From Alphaproteobacteria bacterium (GTDB taxonomy: Bacteria > Pseudomonadota > Alphaproteobacteria > SP197), in the NCBI GenBank assembly GCA_009694045.1, contig SHVY01000033.1, positions 1-34,933 on the forward strand: 34,933 nt of DNA. The letters run 5' to 3'. Every line of letters begins with the position of its first letter. The stretch's first letter is position 1. Positions 18,610 through 27,197 of this stretch are shown in pieces. The translations under genes were made by a program, and so were the position numbers. Below the pieces are notes generated by a model. It did not search any database. It was not told the DNA's origin and saw only the letters and a list, made by a program, of their open reading frames with translations.

Positions 18610-19179
18610 TCACAGGCCAAGGGCCTCCTCGATGCCCCGGACCAGGGCGTGGGCGATGACGATATGCATCTCCTGGATGGCCGAGGTTCGGGTCGATGGC
18701 ACCAGCAGCAGCGGCTCGGCCAGGCCATGCAGGCCGCCGCCGGTCCCGCCCGCCAGCGCCGCCGCGCCGATTCCCATGGCGTGGGCCGTCTCCAGGCCCT
18801 GGATCACGTTGCGGCTGCGCCCCGAGGTCGTGATCCCGAGCGCCACGTCCCCGGGCCGCCCCAGCGCCGCGATCTGCCGCGAGAACACCTGGTCGTAGCC
18901 GAAGTCGTTCGCCACCGCGGTCAGGGCCGAGCTGTCGGTGGTGAGCGCGAGCGCCGCCAGCGGCCGGCGGTCCCCTTCCATGCGCACGACCAGTTCGGTG
19001 GCGAGGTGCTGGGCGTCCGCGGCCGATCCGCCGTTGCCGAACACCATCAGCTTGCCGCCGTTCCGGAGCGAACCCGCGACCAGGTCCAGCAGCCGCCCGA
19101 ATTCCCCCGCCAATCCCTCGCGGGTTGCCCTTGCCAGGCGCTCGTGCTCGGCGAACCACGACTCGAACGTTGTCGGCAT
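18610..19179 (-). CDS. SIS-domain isomerase, GmhA-like (sedoheptulose 7-phosphate isomerase)
   Basis: The product has 189 residues from ATG 19179; AGGGA lies six bases before it, which favours it over ATG 19185. A single SIS domain is evident: GKLMVFGNGGSAADAQHLAT (about residues 42-61, sugar-phosphate loop), TELVVRME, ITTSGRSRNVIQGLETA (about 115-131) and a C-terminal EMHIVIAHAL. GmhA makes D-glycero-D-manno-heptose 7-phosphate for the LPS core. The DnaA-binding DiaA protein is related, but the setting beside polysaccharide genes favours a heptose role. No other heptose gene is in the window. It is divergent from the flippase gene, about 90 bases apart. Confidence 0.8.
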   Translation of the reverse strand: MPTTFESWFAEHERLARATREGLAGEFGRLLDLVAGSLRNGGKLMVFGNGGSAADAQHLATELVVRMEGDRRPLAALALTTDSSALTAVANDFGYDQVFSRQIAALGRPGDVALGITTSGRSRNVIQGLETAHAMGIGAAALAGGTGGGLHGLAEPLLLVPSTRTSAIQEMHIVIAHALVRGIEEALGL

Positions 19180-19270
19180 CGGCATTCCCTGGTCTCGCCG
19201 GTGGCGGCCGGCACCGGGCGATGATACCTTCTCCACGGCTTGGTGGGGCTTTAGAGTCCTGACACGTTTC

Positions 19271-20539
19271 TTGGCATTCGGGCCGATCGCCCGCAACCTC
19301 GGCGCGCTCTATCTGCTCCACGGCGCCAACGTCGTGGTGCCCCTGGTCTTGATCCCCTACCTGACCCGGGTGCTGGGTCCCGCGAGCTACGGCGCCGTCG
19401 CCTTCGGCCAGTCGTTCGTCTGGTTCTTTCTGGTGATCGCCAACTGGGGCTTCACCCTGTCGGCCACCCGGGCGGTCGCCCGATCGCGCGACGATCCGGA
19501 GGCGCTCAGGCGGCTCGTCGCCGAGGTCATGGGCGCGAAGCTGATCCTGCTCGGGGCCGGCTTCGCCCTGTTCCTGGGGCTCCTCGTCCTGGTCCCCGGC
19601 TTGCGCGTTCACGCCGCCCTGCACCTCCTCCTGTTCGCGACCGTGGTCGGCCAGGTGATCCTGCCCGTCTGGCTGTTCCAGGGGCTCGAGCGCATGGCGA
19701 CGATCACGGCGCTCAACGCCGGGACCAAGCTCGCGGGTCTCGCCCTCACCTTCGCCCTGGTCCGCGCGCCCGGCGACGCGCCGATCTACGCGGCGCTGCT
19801 CGGCCTGCAATGGGTCGCGGCCGGCGCCCTCGGCCTGTGGTTGGCGCGGCCCTTCGGCGGCCTCGTGCGGTTGCGCCTCGACCTCGCCGCCACCCGCCGC
19901 ACCCTGGCCGAGGGCTGGCCCCTGTTCCTCTCGAACCTCGCCAACCTGCTGTACACCAGCGCCAACCCGTTCCTGCTCGGACTGTTCGCGCCGCTCGGCG
20001 CCGTCGGCCTCTACAGCGGCGCCGAGCGCGTGATGTTCGGCCTGGTCAGCCTGCTCACCCCGTTGTCCCAGGCGTTCTTCCCCCGCCTCAGCGCCCTGCA
20101 GGCGACGGCACCGGCCGCGGCCTTCCGCCTCGCCCGCCGTCTCCTGGTCGCCATGGTCGGCCTGGGCTGCCTGTTCGGTCTGGCGCTGGCCCTCGGGTCC
20201 GGTCCGCTCGCGCGGTTCTACCTCGGCCCCGACTTCATCGCCGCCGCGCCCCTGATGGTGGTGCTCGCCCCGGTGATTCCGCTGCTCGCCCTGATCAACG
20301 TCCTCGGCATCCAGATCATGGTGCCGCTGGGCCGCGATCGCGCCTACCGCGACATCCTGATCGTCATGGCCGCGGTGAACCTTGCCGGGGCCGCGCTGTT
20401 CGCGCCGGGGGGCGGGGCGATCGGTATGGCGATCGCGGTTCTGGCGAGCGTCGCCGCGGGCGCGCTCCTGATGGCCATCTATCTCGCGCGCCGGGGCCTG
20501 CTTCCGTTCGTCGCCGAACATGGCGTACCCCGCCCATGA
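19271..20539 (+). CDS. Polysaccharide flippase (Wzx/RfbX-type membrane transporter)
   Basis: The product has 422 residues if TTG 19271 is the start; no ATG or GTG lies upstream in frame before non-family sequence begins. About twelve hydrophobic segments run the length of the protein. The N-terminal LLHGANVVVPLVLIPYLTRV and LGPASYGAVAFGQSF are typical of oligosaccharide flippases of the MATE/MVF superfamily, which move undecaprenyl-linked repeat units across the inner membrane. It is intact and heads the plus-strand polysaccharide group. Its TGA (20537-20539) overlaps the next ATG (20536-20538). Confidence 0.85.
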   Translation: MAFGPIARNLGALYLLHGANVVVPLVLIPYLTRVLGPASYGAVAFGQSFVWFFLVIANWGFTLSATRAVARSRDDPEALRRLVAEVMGAKLILLGAGFALFLGLLVLVPGLRVHAALHLLLFATVVGQVILPVWLFQGLERMATITALNAGTKLAGLALTFALVRAPGDAPIYAALLGLQWVAAGALGLWLARPFGGLVRLRLDLAATRRTLAEGWPLFLSNLANLLYTSANPFLLGLFAPLGAVGLYSGAERVMFGLVSLLTPLSQAFFPRLSALQATAPAAAFRLARRLLVAMVGLGCLFGLALALGSGPLARFYLGPDFIAAAPLMVVLAPVIPLLALINVLGIQIMVPLGRDRAYRDILIVMAAVNLAGAALFAPGGGAIGMAIAVLASVAAGALLMAIYLARRGLLPFVAEHGVPRP

Positions 20540-21771
20540 CGGGTCCGTTTCCGCCCGGCCCGCGCGACCGCATCCTGCGGGCGCTCGGCGCGGCCGGACT
20601 GCGCGTCGCGATCCTGCACGGCGGCGGTACCAGCTGCGACCTCGACCTGCTGGTCGATCGCCCCGATCTGGCCGCGGGGGCGCTCGCGACCATCCCCGGC
20701 TTCACCCTGGTCCAGGCGATCCGCTACGGCCCCGAGGCGACCACCTACATCCTCGCCCACGACGGCGCCTGGTTGCCGGTCGATGTCGTCTCGGCGATCC
20801 GCTACGGCGGCATCCTCTATTTGCGCGGCGACGACGTGCTGGCGGGGGCAAGACCCGCCGACGCCCCGGCCCCGGTCATCGATTTCGCCTACTACCTGGC
20901 GAAGCGCTTCATCAAGTGCGACCTCGGACCCGACCAGATCGCCGACCTGCGGGTTCTGTTCGCGCGCGACGAACCCGGCTGCCGCGCGGCCTGGGCCCGG
21001 CTGCTGCCCGCCGCCGCCGTGGGCGACTGGGCGGCGCTCCCGGGTGCGCGCGGCGCCATGATCCGGCACGGCCTCGGCACCCGCTACCGCTCCCTGGCGC
21101 CGCTGGCGTCGCTCGCGCGGCTGGTCCGCCGGGCGCTGCGGCCGACGGGATTGCTGATCGTCGTCCTCGGGTCCGACGGCGCCGGCAAGAGCACCCTGAT
21201 CGACGGCCTGGCCGAGGCGCTTCGCCCCGCCTTCTGGCGCGTGCGTAAGCGGCACCTGCGGCCCCATCTCCTTGGGCTTGGTCACGGCGGCGACGGGGGC
21301 GCGCCCCACGCCCGCCCGGCGCGGGGACCCTTCCTCTCGTCGTTGCAGGCCATGCTGTGGATCGCCGACTATCGCCTCGGCCACGTCCTGGCGGTGTTCC
21401 CCGCTTTGGTGCGTAGCACCCTCGTCCTGTTCGATCGCTACGCCGACGATCTGGCCGTGGGACCCTCGCCGCTACCGCTTCGGCGGGCCCCCGTGGCTCG
21501 CGAGGGCGGTCGGCCGGCTCGCCCCCAGGCCCGATCTCACCCTGATCCTCGCGGCCGACGCGACCGCGATCCAGGCGCGCCGGCGGGAGGTCGGGGCGAC
21601 CGAAACCGCCCGCCAGATCGCGGTCTACGCGGCCCTCGCCGGGGGGGGGCGGAGCGACGTGGTTGTGCTCGATTCCGCCCGCCCGCCGCCGCCGTGCTCG
21701 CGGCGGCGCGCGAGCTCGCCGTCGCCCACCTCGCGCGGCGGACCGCCCGCCGCCTCGGGCTCGACCGATGA
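20536..21771 (+). pseudogene. Nucleotidyltransferase-like domain fused to thymidylate-kinase-like P-loop kinase; two frameshifts
   Basis: From ATG 20536 an N-terminal domain shows ILHGGGTSCDLDLLVD (residues 26-41), which resembles the G-x-S...DxD core of minimal nucleotidyltransferases, and PVIDFAYYLAKRFIKCDL. A second domain starts with VVLGSDGAGKSTLIDGLAEA (P-loop, about residues 209-228) and LVLFDRYADDLAV, the DR-Y pattern of thymidylate-kinase-like enzymes. Near 21464 one G too many in GTGGGACCC shifts the frame; the correct reading is DPRRYRFGGPPWLARAVGRL and LTLILAADATAIQARR. Near 21690 it shifts back to end VLAAARELAVAHLARR. Such kinase-like proteins occur in surface-polysaccharide loci, but I cannot name the substrate. 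Both ends keep four-base overlaps with their neighbours. Confidence 0.7.
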
Positions 21772-22762
21772 TCCCATGGTCCCGCGCCTTCGCCGCCGGT
21801 ACGCGGGTCGCCGCCCTGCCGCGCCCGGCTCCATCTGCCGCTGGGAGCCCGGGCCGACCGCTGGCGGGTGAGCGCCCTGTACCCAGCGCAGGCCCCTCGG
21901 CGCGGCTCGTCCGCCTGGTCGCCCGGATCGCCGCGACCGCCGACCTCATCCCGTCGCTTCCCGCCGCCGGTCTCGCCGCCTCCCTGGCGGGCATGATCGG
22001 CGATCTCCGCGTCGCCGCCTATCTGCCCGGCACCCCCAGCCCCGCCACCAAGGCGACCCTCGCCCTCGCCAACCCGGCGGGAGCAATCCGCGCCTATCTG
22101 AAGATCGGCGCCACCCCCGCCGCCTGACCCAGGAGCGGGATGTCCTCGCGAGCTTGGGGAACACCGCACTCGCCCCGCCCGTGCTCGGGTTCGCCGCGGA
22201 CGACGCGGCGACCCTGCTCCTGCTCGGCGCCCGCGACGGCGAACCCTTGCCCTGGCGCCGCGAACCGCCGGCGGGGGTGCGGGCCGCCGTGGCCGCCCTG
22301 CATCACGGCCCCGATCGCCAAGCCGCCGACCATCCCTGGCTCACCGCCGCCCGCGCCGGGCCGCCCGGCGAGGCATGGGCCGCCGCCCTGTCCCGTCGCC
22401 CCTGGCCGCTGTCCTATCGCCACGGCGACCTGTTGCCGCACCACATCCTGGTGGACGGGGGCGGCACCGCGCGGCTGATCGACTGGGAGTACGGCGCAGC
22501 CGAGGGCTTCCCCTGGGTCGATCTCGCCCACCTCCTGCTGCACACGGCGGCACTGCTCCACCGCTGGTCGCCGCCCCGCGCCATCGCCCACGCCACCCGC
22601 ACGCTGACGCGCCGACCCTGGCCGGCTTTGGACGCGGACGAAGCCAACGCCATCCTACGCCTGGCCGCGTTCGCCGCCCACCGGGGCGCCGCCCGGGACG
22701 GGCACCCCGACGACGCACCCCTCCAGGTCTGGCGCCGCGCCGTGTGGACTCGCGCCGGATGA
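21768..22762 (+). pseudogene. Aminoglycoside-phosphotransferase-fold kinase; about three frameshifts
   Basis: ATG 21768 overlaps the preceding stop as ATGA. The protein must be pieced from three frames: MIPWSRAFAAGTRVAALPRP, then LHLPLGARADRWRVSALYPA (switch near 21828), then ARLVRLVARIAATADLIPSL and AIRAYLKIGATPA (switch near 21890), then RLTQERDVLASLGNTALAPP (switch near 22120) to the end. The Lys in AYLKIG and Glu in TQERD fit the kinase ATP site. LSYRHGDLLPHHILVDGGG is the catalytic HGD-x4-H/N motif, and RLIDWEYGAAEGFPWVDLAH is the metal-binding D-x-E region. APH-fold kinases phosphorylate sugars, choline or antibiotics; the polysaccharide setting suggests a sugar or lipid-linked substrate. 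As written, only the C-terminal 200 codons are open. Confidence 0.7.
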
Positions 22763-24019
22763 CGCGGATTCTGCTCTCGGCGTACGCCTGCGAGCCCGAC
22801 AAGGGGTCGGAGCCCGCCGTCGGCTGGGGTTGGGCCACGGCATTGCCGCGTCTCGGGCACGACGTCACCGTGCTCACGCGCACCAACAACCGCGCCGCCG
22901 TCGAGCACGCGCTCGCGATCCTGCCGGACGCAACCCGTCCCCGCTTCGCCTACTACGACCTGCCGCCCTGGCTCGCCTGGTGGAAGCGCGGGTCACGCGG
23001 CGTGCATCTCTATTACCTGCTGTGGCAATGGGGGGCTTATCGCCTCGCCCGCCGGCTGCACCGCGAACGCCGCTTCGACCTGGTGCATCACGTCACCTTC
23101 GTCAGCGTGCACCAGCCCAGCTTCATGGGCCGCCTCGGCATCCCCTTCTGGTTCGGCCCGGTCTCCGGCGGCGATCGCATCCCGCGCTCCTTGCGCGCGA
23201 GCTTTCCCGTTGCCGCACGCCTCCGCGAATCCCTGCGCGATCTCGCCAACGTCAGCATGCCTCTCGACCCCCTGATGCGCGCGACGTTCCGCGCCGCCAG
23301 CCGCATCCTCGTCACCTCCGAGGCGACCCGCGCTCTCTTCCCCGCCCGGGATCGCCCCCGCGCGGAGGTGACCCTCGCCATCGCGCTCCCCCTCCCCCCT
23401 CCCGCGAGGGGAGGGGGAGATCCGAGCCGTGCCGTGCGTCTCCCCTCCCCTCGCGGGAGGGGGTTGGGGGGAGGGGCCACACCCTCAACATCCTCGCCGT
23501 CGGCCGCCTGACCCCCATCAAGGGTTTTCACCTCGCCCTGCGCGCTCTTGCCGCCCTGGCCGAACGAGCGCCGAACGCAACCCTCACCCTGATCGGCGAT
23601 GGTCCCGCCAAGGCCGCGCTCGCCCACCTCGCGCACGACCTCGGCATCGCCGAGCGCATCGCCTGAGTCGCCCCCATGCCCCGCGCCGAGATGCTGGAGC
23701 GCTACGCCGCCTTCGACGTCCTGCTGTTCCCGGCCTTGCGTGATTCCGGCGGTCTCGTAGCGCTCGAGGCGATGGCCAGCGGCCTGCCCGTCGTCTGCCT
23801 CGATCTCGGCGGCCCCGGTGTCCTGGTGAGACGTCCTGCGGCATCGTCGTCCCGACGCAGGGCCGCACCGAGGCTGACATCGTCCGCGCCCTGGCGGATG
23901 CGCTCGCCGCTCTCGCCGCCGACCCCGCTGGGCAGCGCCGTCTCGGCCAGGGCGCCCAAGCCCGGGCCGCGACGTTCCCTTCGGCAACCTCGCGAACGCC
24001 CTCTATGCTGCGCCCGTGA
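22759..24019 (+). pseudogene. Glycosyltransferase family 4-type enzyme, interrupted by a palindromic element, a TGA and a frameshift
   Basis: ATG 22759 overlaps the previous TGA. The N-terminal GT-B domain is intact (MTRILLSAYACEPDKGSEPA, VGWGWATAL, FDLVHHVTFVSVHQPSFMG, FWFGPVSGGDR, ASRILVTSEATRALFP). After VTLAIAL a palindromic GC element (23386-23476) is inserted. The C-terminal domain resumes in another frame with LNILAVGRLTPIKGFHLALR and ATLTLIGDGPAKAALAHL. TGA at 23664-23666 stands where relatives have Trp (IAERIA-stop-VAPMPRAEML). FDVLLFPALRDSGGLVALEA, with the E-x7-E-type donor site, is followed by a frame switch near 23829 into ETSCGIVVPTQGRTEADIVR. The acceptor and sugar are unknown. 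As written it cannot make a complete enzyme. Confidence 0.75.
23386..23476. repeat. Palindromic GC-rich element inside a glycosyltransferase gene
   Basis: Two arms of about 35 bases face each other: 23386-23420 (CTCCCCCTCCCCCCTCCCGC then GAGGGGAGGGGGAGA) and 23439-23476 (TCTCCCCTCCCCTCGCGGGA then GGGGGTTGGGGGGAGGGG). An 18-base centre separates them. The arms match in inverted orientation with few differences. Similar PSREG/PLAGEG-encoding palindromes are scattered in alphaproteobacterial genomes. With one C fewer in the left arm, the element would read in frame as about 32 residues, PSREGRGRSEPCRASPLPSR and so on, joining both halves of the glycosyltransferase. Confidence 0.85.
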
Positions 24020-24038
24020 CGGGATCGAGCGATCGGCG

Positions 24039-25322
24039 ATGAACGGCCTCCTGCGTTTCGCGGGCGCGACCAATCGGCTGGAGCTGGCGTGGCTCGCCCT
24101 GTGGGCCGGGACGATCTCCTTCGCCCAGCGCACGGCGGCCGAATCCCTGAGCGGGGCGATCGACGCCACCCACCTGCAGCGGGTCGCGTTCGTCGGCCTC
24201 GCCACCCTCCTGGTCGCCAGCACCATCGGCCGCCTGCGCCTGCCGCGCTCCGAACCGCTGACTCTCATGCTGCTGTACGGCGGCGTCGCGCTCGCCTCCA
24301 CCCTGTGGAGTGCCAGTCCGGTGGCGACGGCCGGCAAGGCCGCCGAGCTCCTGGTCGCCGTCCTCGTCGTCTGGCAGACCGCGCGGCTGCCGGACGCGCC
24401 GCTTCGGCTCCTGCGCCTGTTCGATTGGGCGCTGCTGTTCAACGGCGCCCTTCTGCTGGTCGCCCTCGCCGGCTACGTCGTCGCACCGACCCTGTTCTCG
24501 GAGCCATCCGTCGGCTTCTTCCGCCACCAGCTCGCGGCGCCCTACATGTCCGCGAACGCCGTGGCGGTGCTGGGGGCGACCATCGCGATCGTCGCCTTCG
24601 CGCGGGTCCTTCTGCTGCGGCCGGGCCACGGGCGGCGGGCGACCTATGCGATCATCGCCCTCGTGTTCGCCGGGTTTCCCTTCCTCGCGCAAGGGCGCAC
24701 CGGGATCGCCATCCTCGCCGTCGGGGTCAGCGTCCTCATGCTGCGCCGCCGCCCCTCGCTCGCGACCCTGATCGTCTTTCCCGCCCTGGCGATCCTGGGG
24801 GTTATGCTGCTCACCGAACTGTCCAGCTTCATCCTGCGCGGCCAGAACCCCACGCAGGTCGAAACCCTGTCGGGGCGGACCCGGCTGTGGGATGCGGCCA
24901 TCGCCGGGATCGCCGACTCGCCCTGGGTGGGCGCGGGCTTCGGCATCGGCGGTCGCGAGGTGTTCGCCAAGGAGGAGCTGCTGGGCTTCGGCGAGACGAT
25001 CTCCTCGGTCCACAACGGCCTGCTCGAGGTGCTGCTGGGAACCGGGGTCCTGGGCTTCGTGGTCTGGGCCCCGGCGGTTCTGTGGGGGGTCGGCCAGGGG
25101 CTCCGGCTGCTGGCCGTCAACCGCGAGCTGGATCTCGCCATCCTGGTCGTGCCCTGGGTCGCGCGCACCGTCATGTCGACCGGGTTGGGCGGCTGGCTCG
25201 ACCCGATGATCGGCACGTTCCTCGCCGCCACCACCTACTTCGCGCTGCGGCGCCGGGCGGCTCATCGCCCCGTGCGGCCCCAGCCGCCGCCGCCGTTGCG
25301 TGAAGATCCTCGTCGTCCATAA
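24039..25322 (+). CDS. O-antigen ligase/polymerase family membrane protein (Wzy_C domain)
   Basis: The product has 427 residues from ATG 24039, 19 bases after the glycosyltransferase stop. About ten to twelve membrane segments are visible. The large periplasmic loop shows the Wzy_C/WaaL signature: LSGRTRLWDAAIAGIADSPW, VGAGFGIGG, then SSVHNGLLEVLLGTGVLGFV, with the conserved Arg and His. The enzyme either joins O-antigen to lipid A-core or polymerises repeat units; sequence alone does not decide. The gene is intact although genes on both sides are broken. Its last 23 bases overlap the next gene's GTG start at 25300. Confidence 0.85.
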   Translation: MNGLLRFAGATNRLELAWLALWAGTISFAQRTAAESLSGAIDATHLQRVAFVGLATLLVASTIGRLRLPRSEPLTLMLLYGGVALASTLWSASPVATAGKAAELLVAVLVVWQTARLPDAPLRLLRLFDWALLFNGALLLVALAGYVVAPTLFSEPSVGFFRHQLAAPYMSANAVAVLGATIAIVAFARVLLLRPGHGRRATYAIIALVFAGFPFLAQGRTGIAILAVGVSVLMLRRRPSLATLIVFPALAILGVMLLTELSSFILRGQNPTQVETLSGRTRLWDAAIAGIADSPWVGAGFGIGGREVFAKEELLGFGETISSVHNGLLEVLLGTGVLGFVVWAPAVLWGVGQGLRLLAVNRELDLAILVVPWVARTVMSTGLGGWLDPMIGTFLAATTYFALRRRAAHRPVRPQPPPPLREDPRRP

Positions 25323-26355
25323 CGCCTACCGCCAAGCCGGCGGCGAGGACGCGGCGGTGGCGCGCGAAGTCCGGCTGCTGCGCTCCCGCGGCCACCAGGT
25401 GGCCGCCTGGTTCAGCCGCAACGACGGCTTCGCCGGGCCCCCTCGCCGCCATCCGGGTCGGGCTCGACGCCGCCTATTCGCCCGCTGCGCGGGACGAAAT
25501 GACGGCCCGGCTCGGCGCCGACCGGCCCGATCTCGTCCACGCCCACAACCTGTTCCCGCTGCTCACGCCGTCGATCTACGACGCCGCCCGCGCCGCCCGG
25601 GTCCCCCTGGTGCAGACCCTGCACAACTTCCGGCTGGATCTGCCCGGCCGGCACGCTCCTGCGCGCTGGCCGGCCGTGCGAGCTGTGCGTCCAAGGCTCG
25701 GCGTACCAGGCCGTGCGCTACGCCTGCTATCGCGGGTCGCGCTGGGGTTCGCTCGCGGTCGCCCGATTGGTGGAGCGGCATCGTCGCGCGGGCACCTGGC
25801 ACGCCAAGGTCGACCGCTTCGTCGCCCTCACCGAATTCGCCCGCGCCAAGCTGATCGAGGGCGGGCTGCCGGGCGACCGCATCGCGATCGGCGGCAACTT
25901 CGCGGACGACCCCGGCCCTCTTGCCGACGGTCCCCGCTCCGGACTGCTCTACGTCGGCCGGCTCGGCGAGGAGAATGCATCCGCCCCCTGCTCGCAGCCG
26001 TGGCCCAGGCCGGCGTCGCCATCCGGATCGCGGGCGCCGGGCCGCCGCCCTCGTGCTGCCGTCCCTGGCCCACGAAGGGTTCCCGCTGGTGCTGGTCGAG
26101 GCGTTTGCGGCCGGGCTGCCGGTGGTCGCCTCGGGCCACGGCTCGCTCGCCGAGCTGGTCGCGGACGGGATCACCGGTCGGCACGTGGCGCCCGGCGACG
26201 TGGCCGGCCTGGCGCGCGCCTTGCGCTGGGCCGTCGATCATCCGGCCGACCTCGCGCGGATGGGGCGCGCGGCGCGGGCCGCCTACGCAACCCGCCACAC
26301 GCCGGATGCCGCCTATGCCCGCCTCATGGCGATCTACGACGCGGCGCGCGCATGA
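25300..26355 (+). pseudogene. Glycosyltransferase (GT4-like); about four frameshifts and an internal deletion
   Basis: GTG 25300 starts MKILVVHNAYRQAGGEDAAV, RSRGHQVAAWFSRND. The frame then changes near 25437 (LAAIRVGLDAAYSPAARDEM, LVHAHNLFPLLTPSIYDAAR, LVQTLHNFRLDLPG), near 25650 (TLLRAGRPCELCVQGSAYQA, DRFVALTEFARAKLIEGGLP, GLLYVGRLGEE), near 25972 (IRPLLAAVAQAGVAIRIAGA) and near 26040 (AALVLPSLAHEGFPLVLVEA, AGLPVVASGHGSLAELVADG). Relatives have roughly 60 residues between the RIAGAG and ALVLPS motifs; here only a few remain, so part of the C-terminal domain is missing. This family transfers activated sugars to a lipid-linked acceptor on the cytoplasmic face. The stop overlaps the next ATG (26352) by four bases. 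Confidence 0.75.
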
Positions 26356-27081
26356 AGCGGGCCTCCGTCCTCGGCGGCCCCGTCACCGTCGCCGGCCTGG
26401 ACGCGGTCGCGGCAGCGATTGTCGAACGGGCCCGCGCCGGCACCCCCGGCTACGTCTGCTGCGCCAACGTCCATATGGTCAGCCTGGCCCGGCGGTATCC
26501 CGAACTGATGGCGGCCATGGACGGGGCCGCGCTGGTCACCAGCGACGGCATGCCCCTCGTCTGGCACCTGCGCCGACAGGGGTGGCGGGAGGCCGAACGC
26601 GTGGCCGGTCCCGACCTGATGGCCGAGCTGGTCGCCCGGGCCCGTCGGGCGGGCTGCCCGTTTATTTGCTCGGCGGGGCTTCTTCGCTCCGTGCTCGGCT
26701 CTCAGCGGCCCTGATTGGGGCCAATTCCGGCCTGCTCGTCGCCGGTTCGGAGGGGCCTGACCTACCCGCCCGCCCCACCCGCGACGCGGGTTTGGTGGCG
26801 CGCATCGCCGCCAGCGGCGCCCGCCTGGTGTTCGTCGGTCTCGGCTGCCCCAAGCAGGAGCTATGGATGGCCGCGAATGCCCCGCTCATTCCCGCCTCCT
26901 GTCTCGGGGTTGGCGTGGCCTTCGCCGCCCACGCCCGGCTCCGTCTCCGCGCGCCCCTCTGGCTGCAACACCTTGGTCTGGAATGGCTTTTTCGCCTGAC
27001 CCAGGAGCCCCCGCCGGCTCGGCCCGCGCTACCTCGTCGGCAATCTTCGCTTCATCGCCGACACCTTTCGCCGCCGCGCCT
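26352..27081 (+). pseudogene. WecG/TagA/CpsF-family glycosyltransferase; two frameshifts
   Basis: ATG 26352 begins MKRASVLGGPVTVAGLDAVA, then CCANVHMVSLARRYPELMAA and ALVTSDGMPLVWHLRRQGW (the conserved D-G-x-P segment). One base is missing near 26660: the corrected reading is PVYLLGGASSLRARLSAAL. It continues VFVGLGCPKQELWMAANA and GVGVAFAAHARLRLRAPLWL. A second correction near 27012 gives RLGPRYLVGNLRFIADTFRR and stop TAG 27079-27081. Relatives have FDFHAG where this has FAAHAR. These enzymes add N-acetylmannosaminuronic acid or related sugars to lipid-linked precursors. The stop TAG belongs to the CTAGTGTC repeat that follows, so the repeat may have set the end of the protein. Confidence 0.78.
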
Positions 27082-27180
27082 AGTGTCGTGGTTTCGAAAT
27101 TTCGCTAGTGTCCTTTCGATTCCGGAATTCGCTCCGAGGGTTGCCGCTAGGTCGGGCGAATTTCAGAATCGGGACACTAG
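27078..27180. repeat. CTAGTGTC repeat: two direct copies and one inverted copy (MITE-like)
   Basis: CTAGTGTCGTGGTTTCGAAA (from 27078) and CTAGTGTCCTTTCGATTCCG (from about 27103) are direct, imperfect copies, both followed by a TTCGC-like tail. GCGAATTTCAGAATCGGGAC then ACTAG (ending 27180) is the inverted copy. The outer ends are CTAG, containing the TA that IS630/mariner elements duplicate. Size (about 100 bases), terminal inversion and lack of coding fit a non-autonomous element. It also fills the space between wecG and the FMN-oxidase gene and could act as a processing or termination hairpin. Confidence 0.65.
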
Positions 27181-27197
27181 CCGTGGTAAGGGGGAGC

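Noticed and set aside
18551-20521. A 656-codon minus-strand frame rich in Gln, Glu and Gly
   Set aside because: It lies antisense to the flippase and gmhA-like genes and has the composition of a shadow frame.
20536-22762. A toxin-antitoxin pair (nucleotidyltransferase plus kinase, MntA/HepT- or HipA-like)
   Set aside because: The genes are large, embedded in a glycan operon and lack HEPN or HipA motifs.
23386-23476. CRISPR-like repeats
   Set aside because: Only two arms in inverted orientation, no regular spacers and no cas genes.
23664-23666. Genetic code with TGA as Trp
   Set aside because: Many intact genes here, including tsaB, rph and dnaJ-region genes, end in TGA at the expected length.
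24003-25265. A 420-codon minus-strand frame
   Set aside because: It is antisense to the intact O-antigen ligase/polymerase gene with clear membrane segments and motif.
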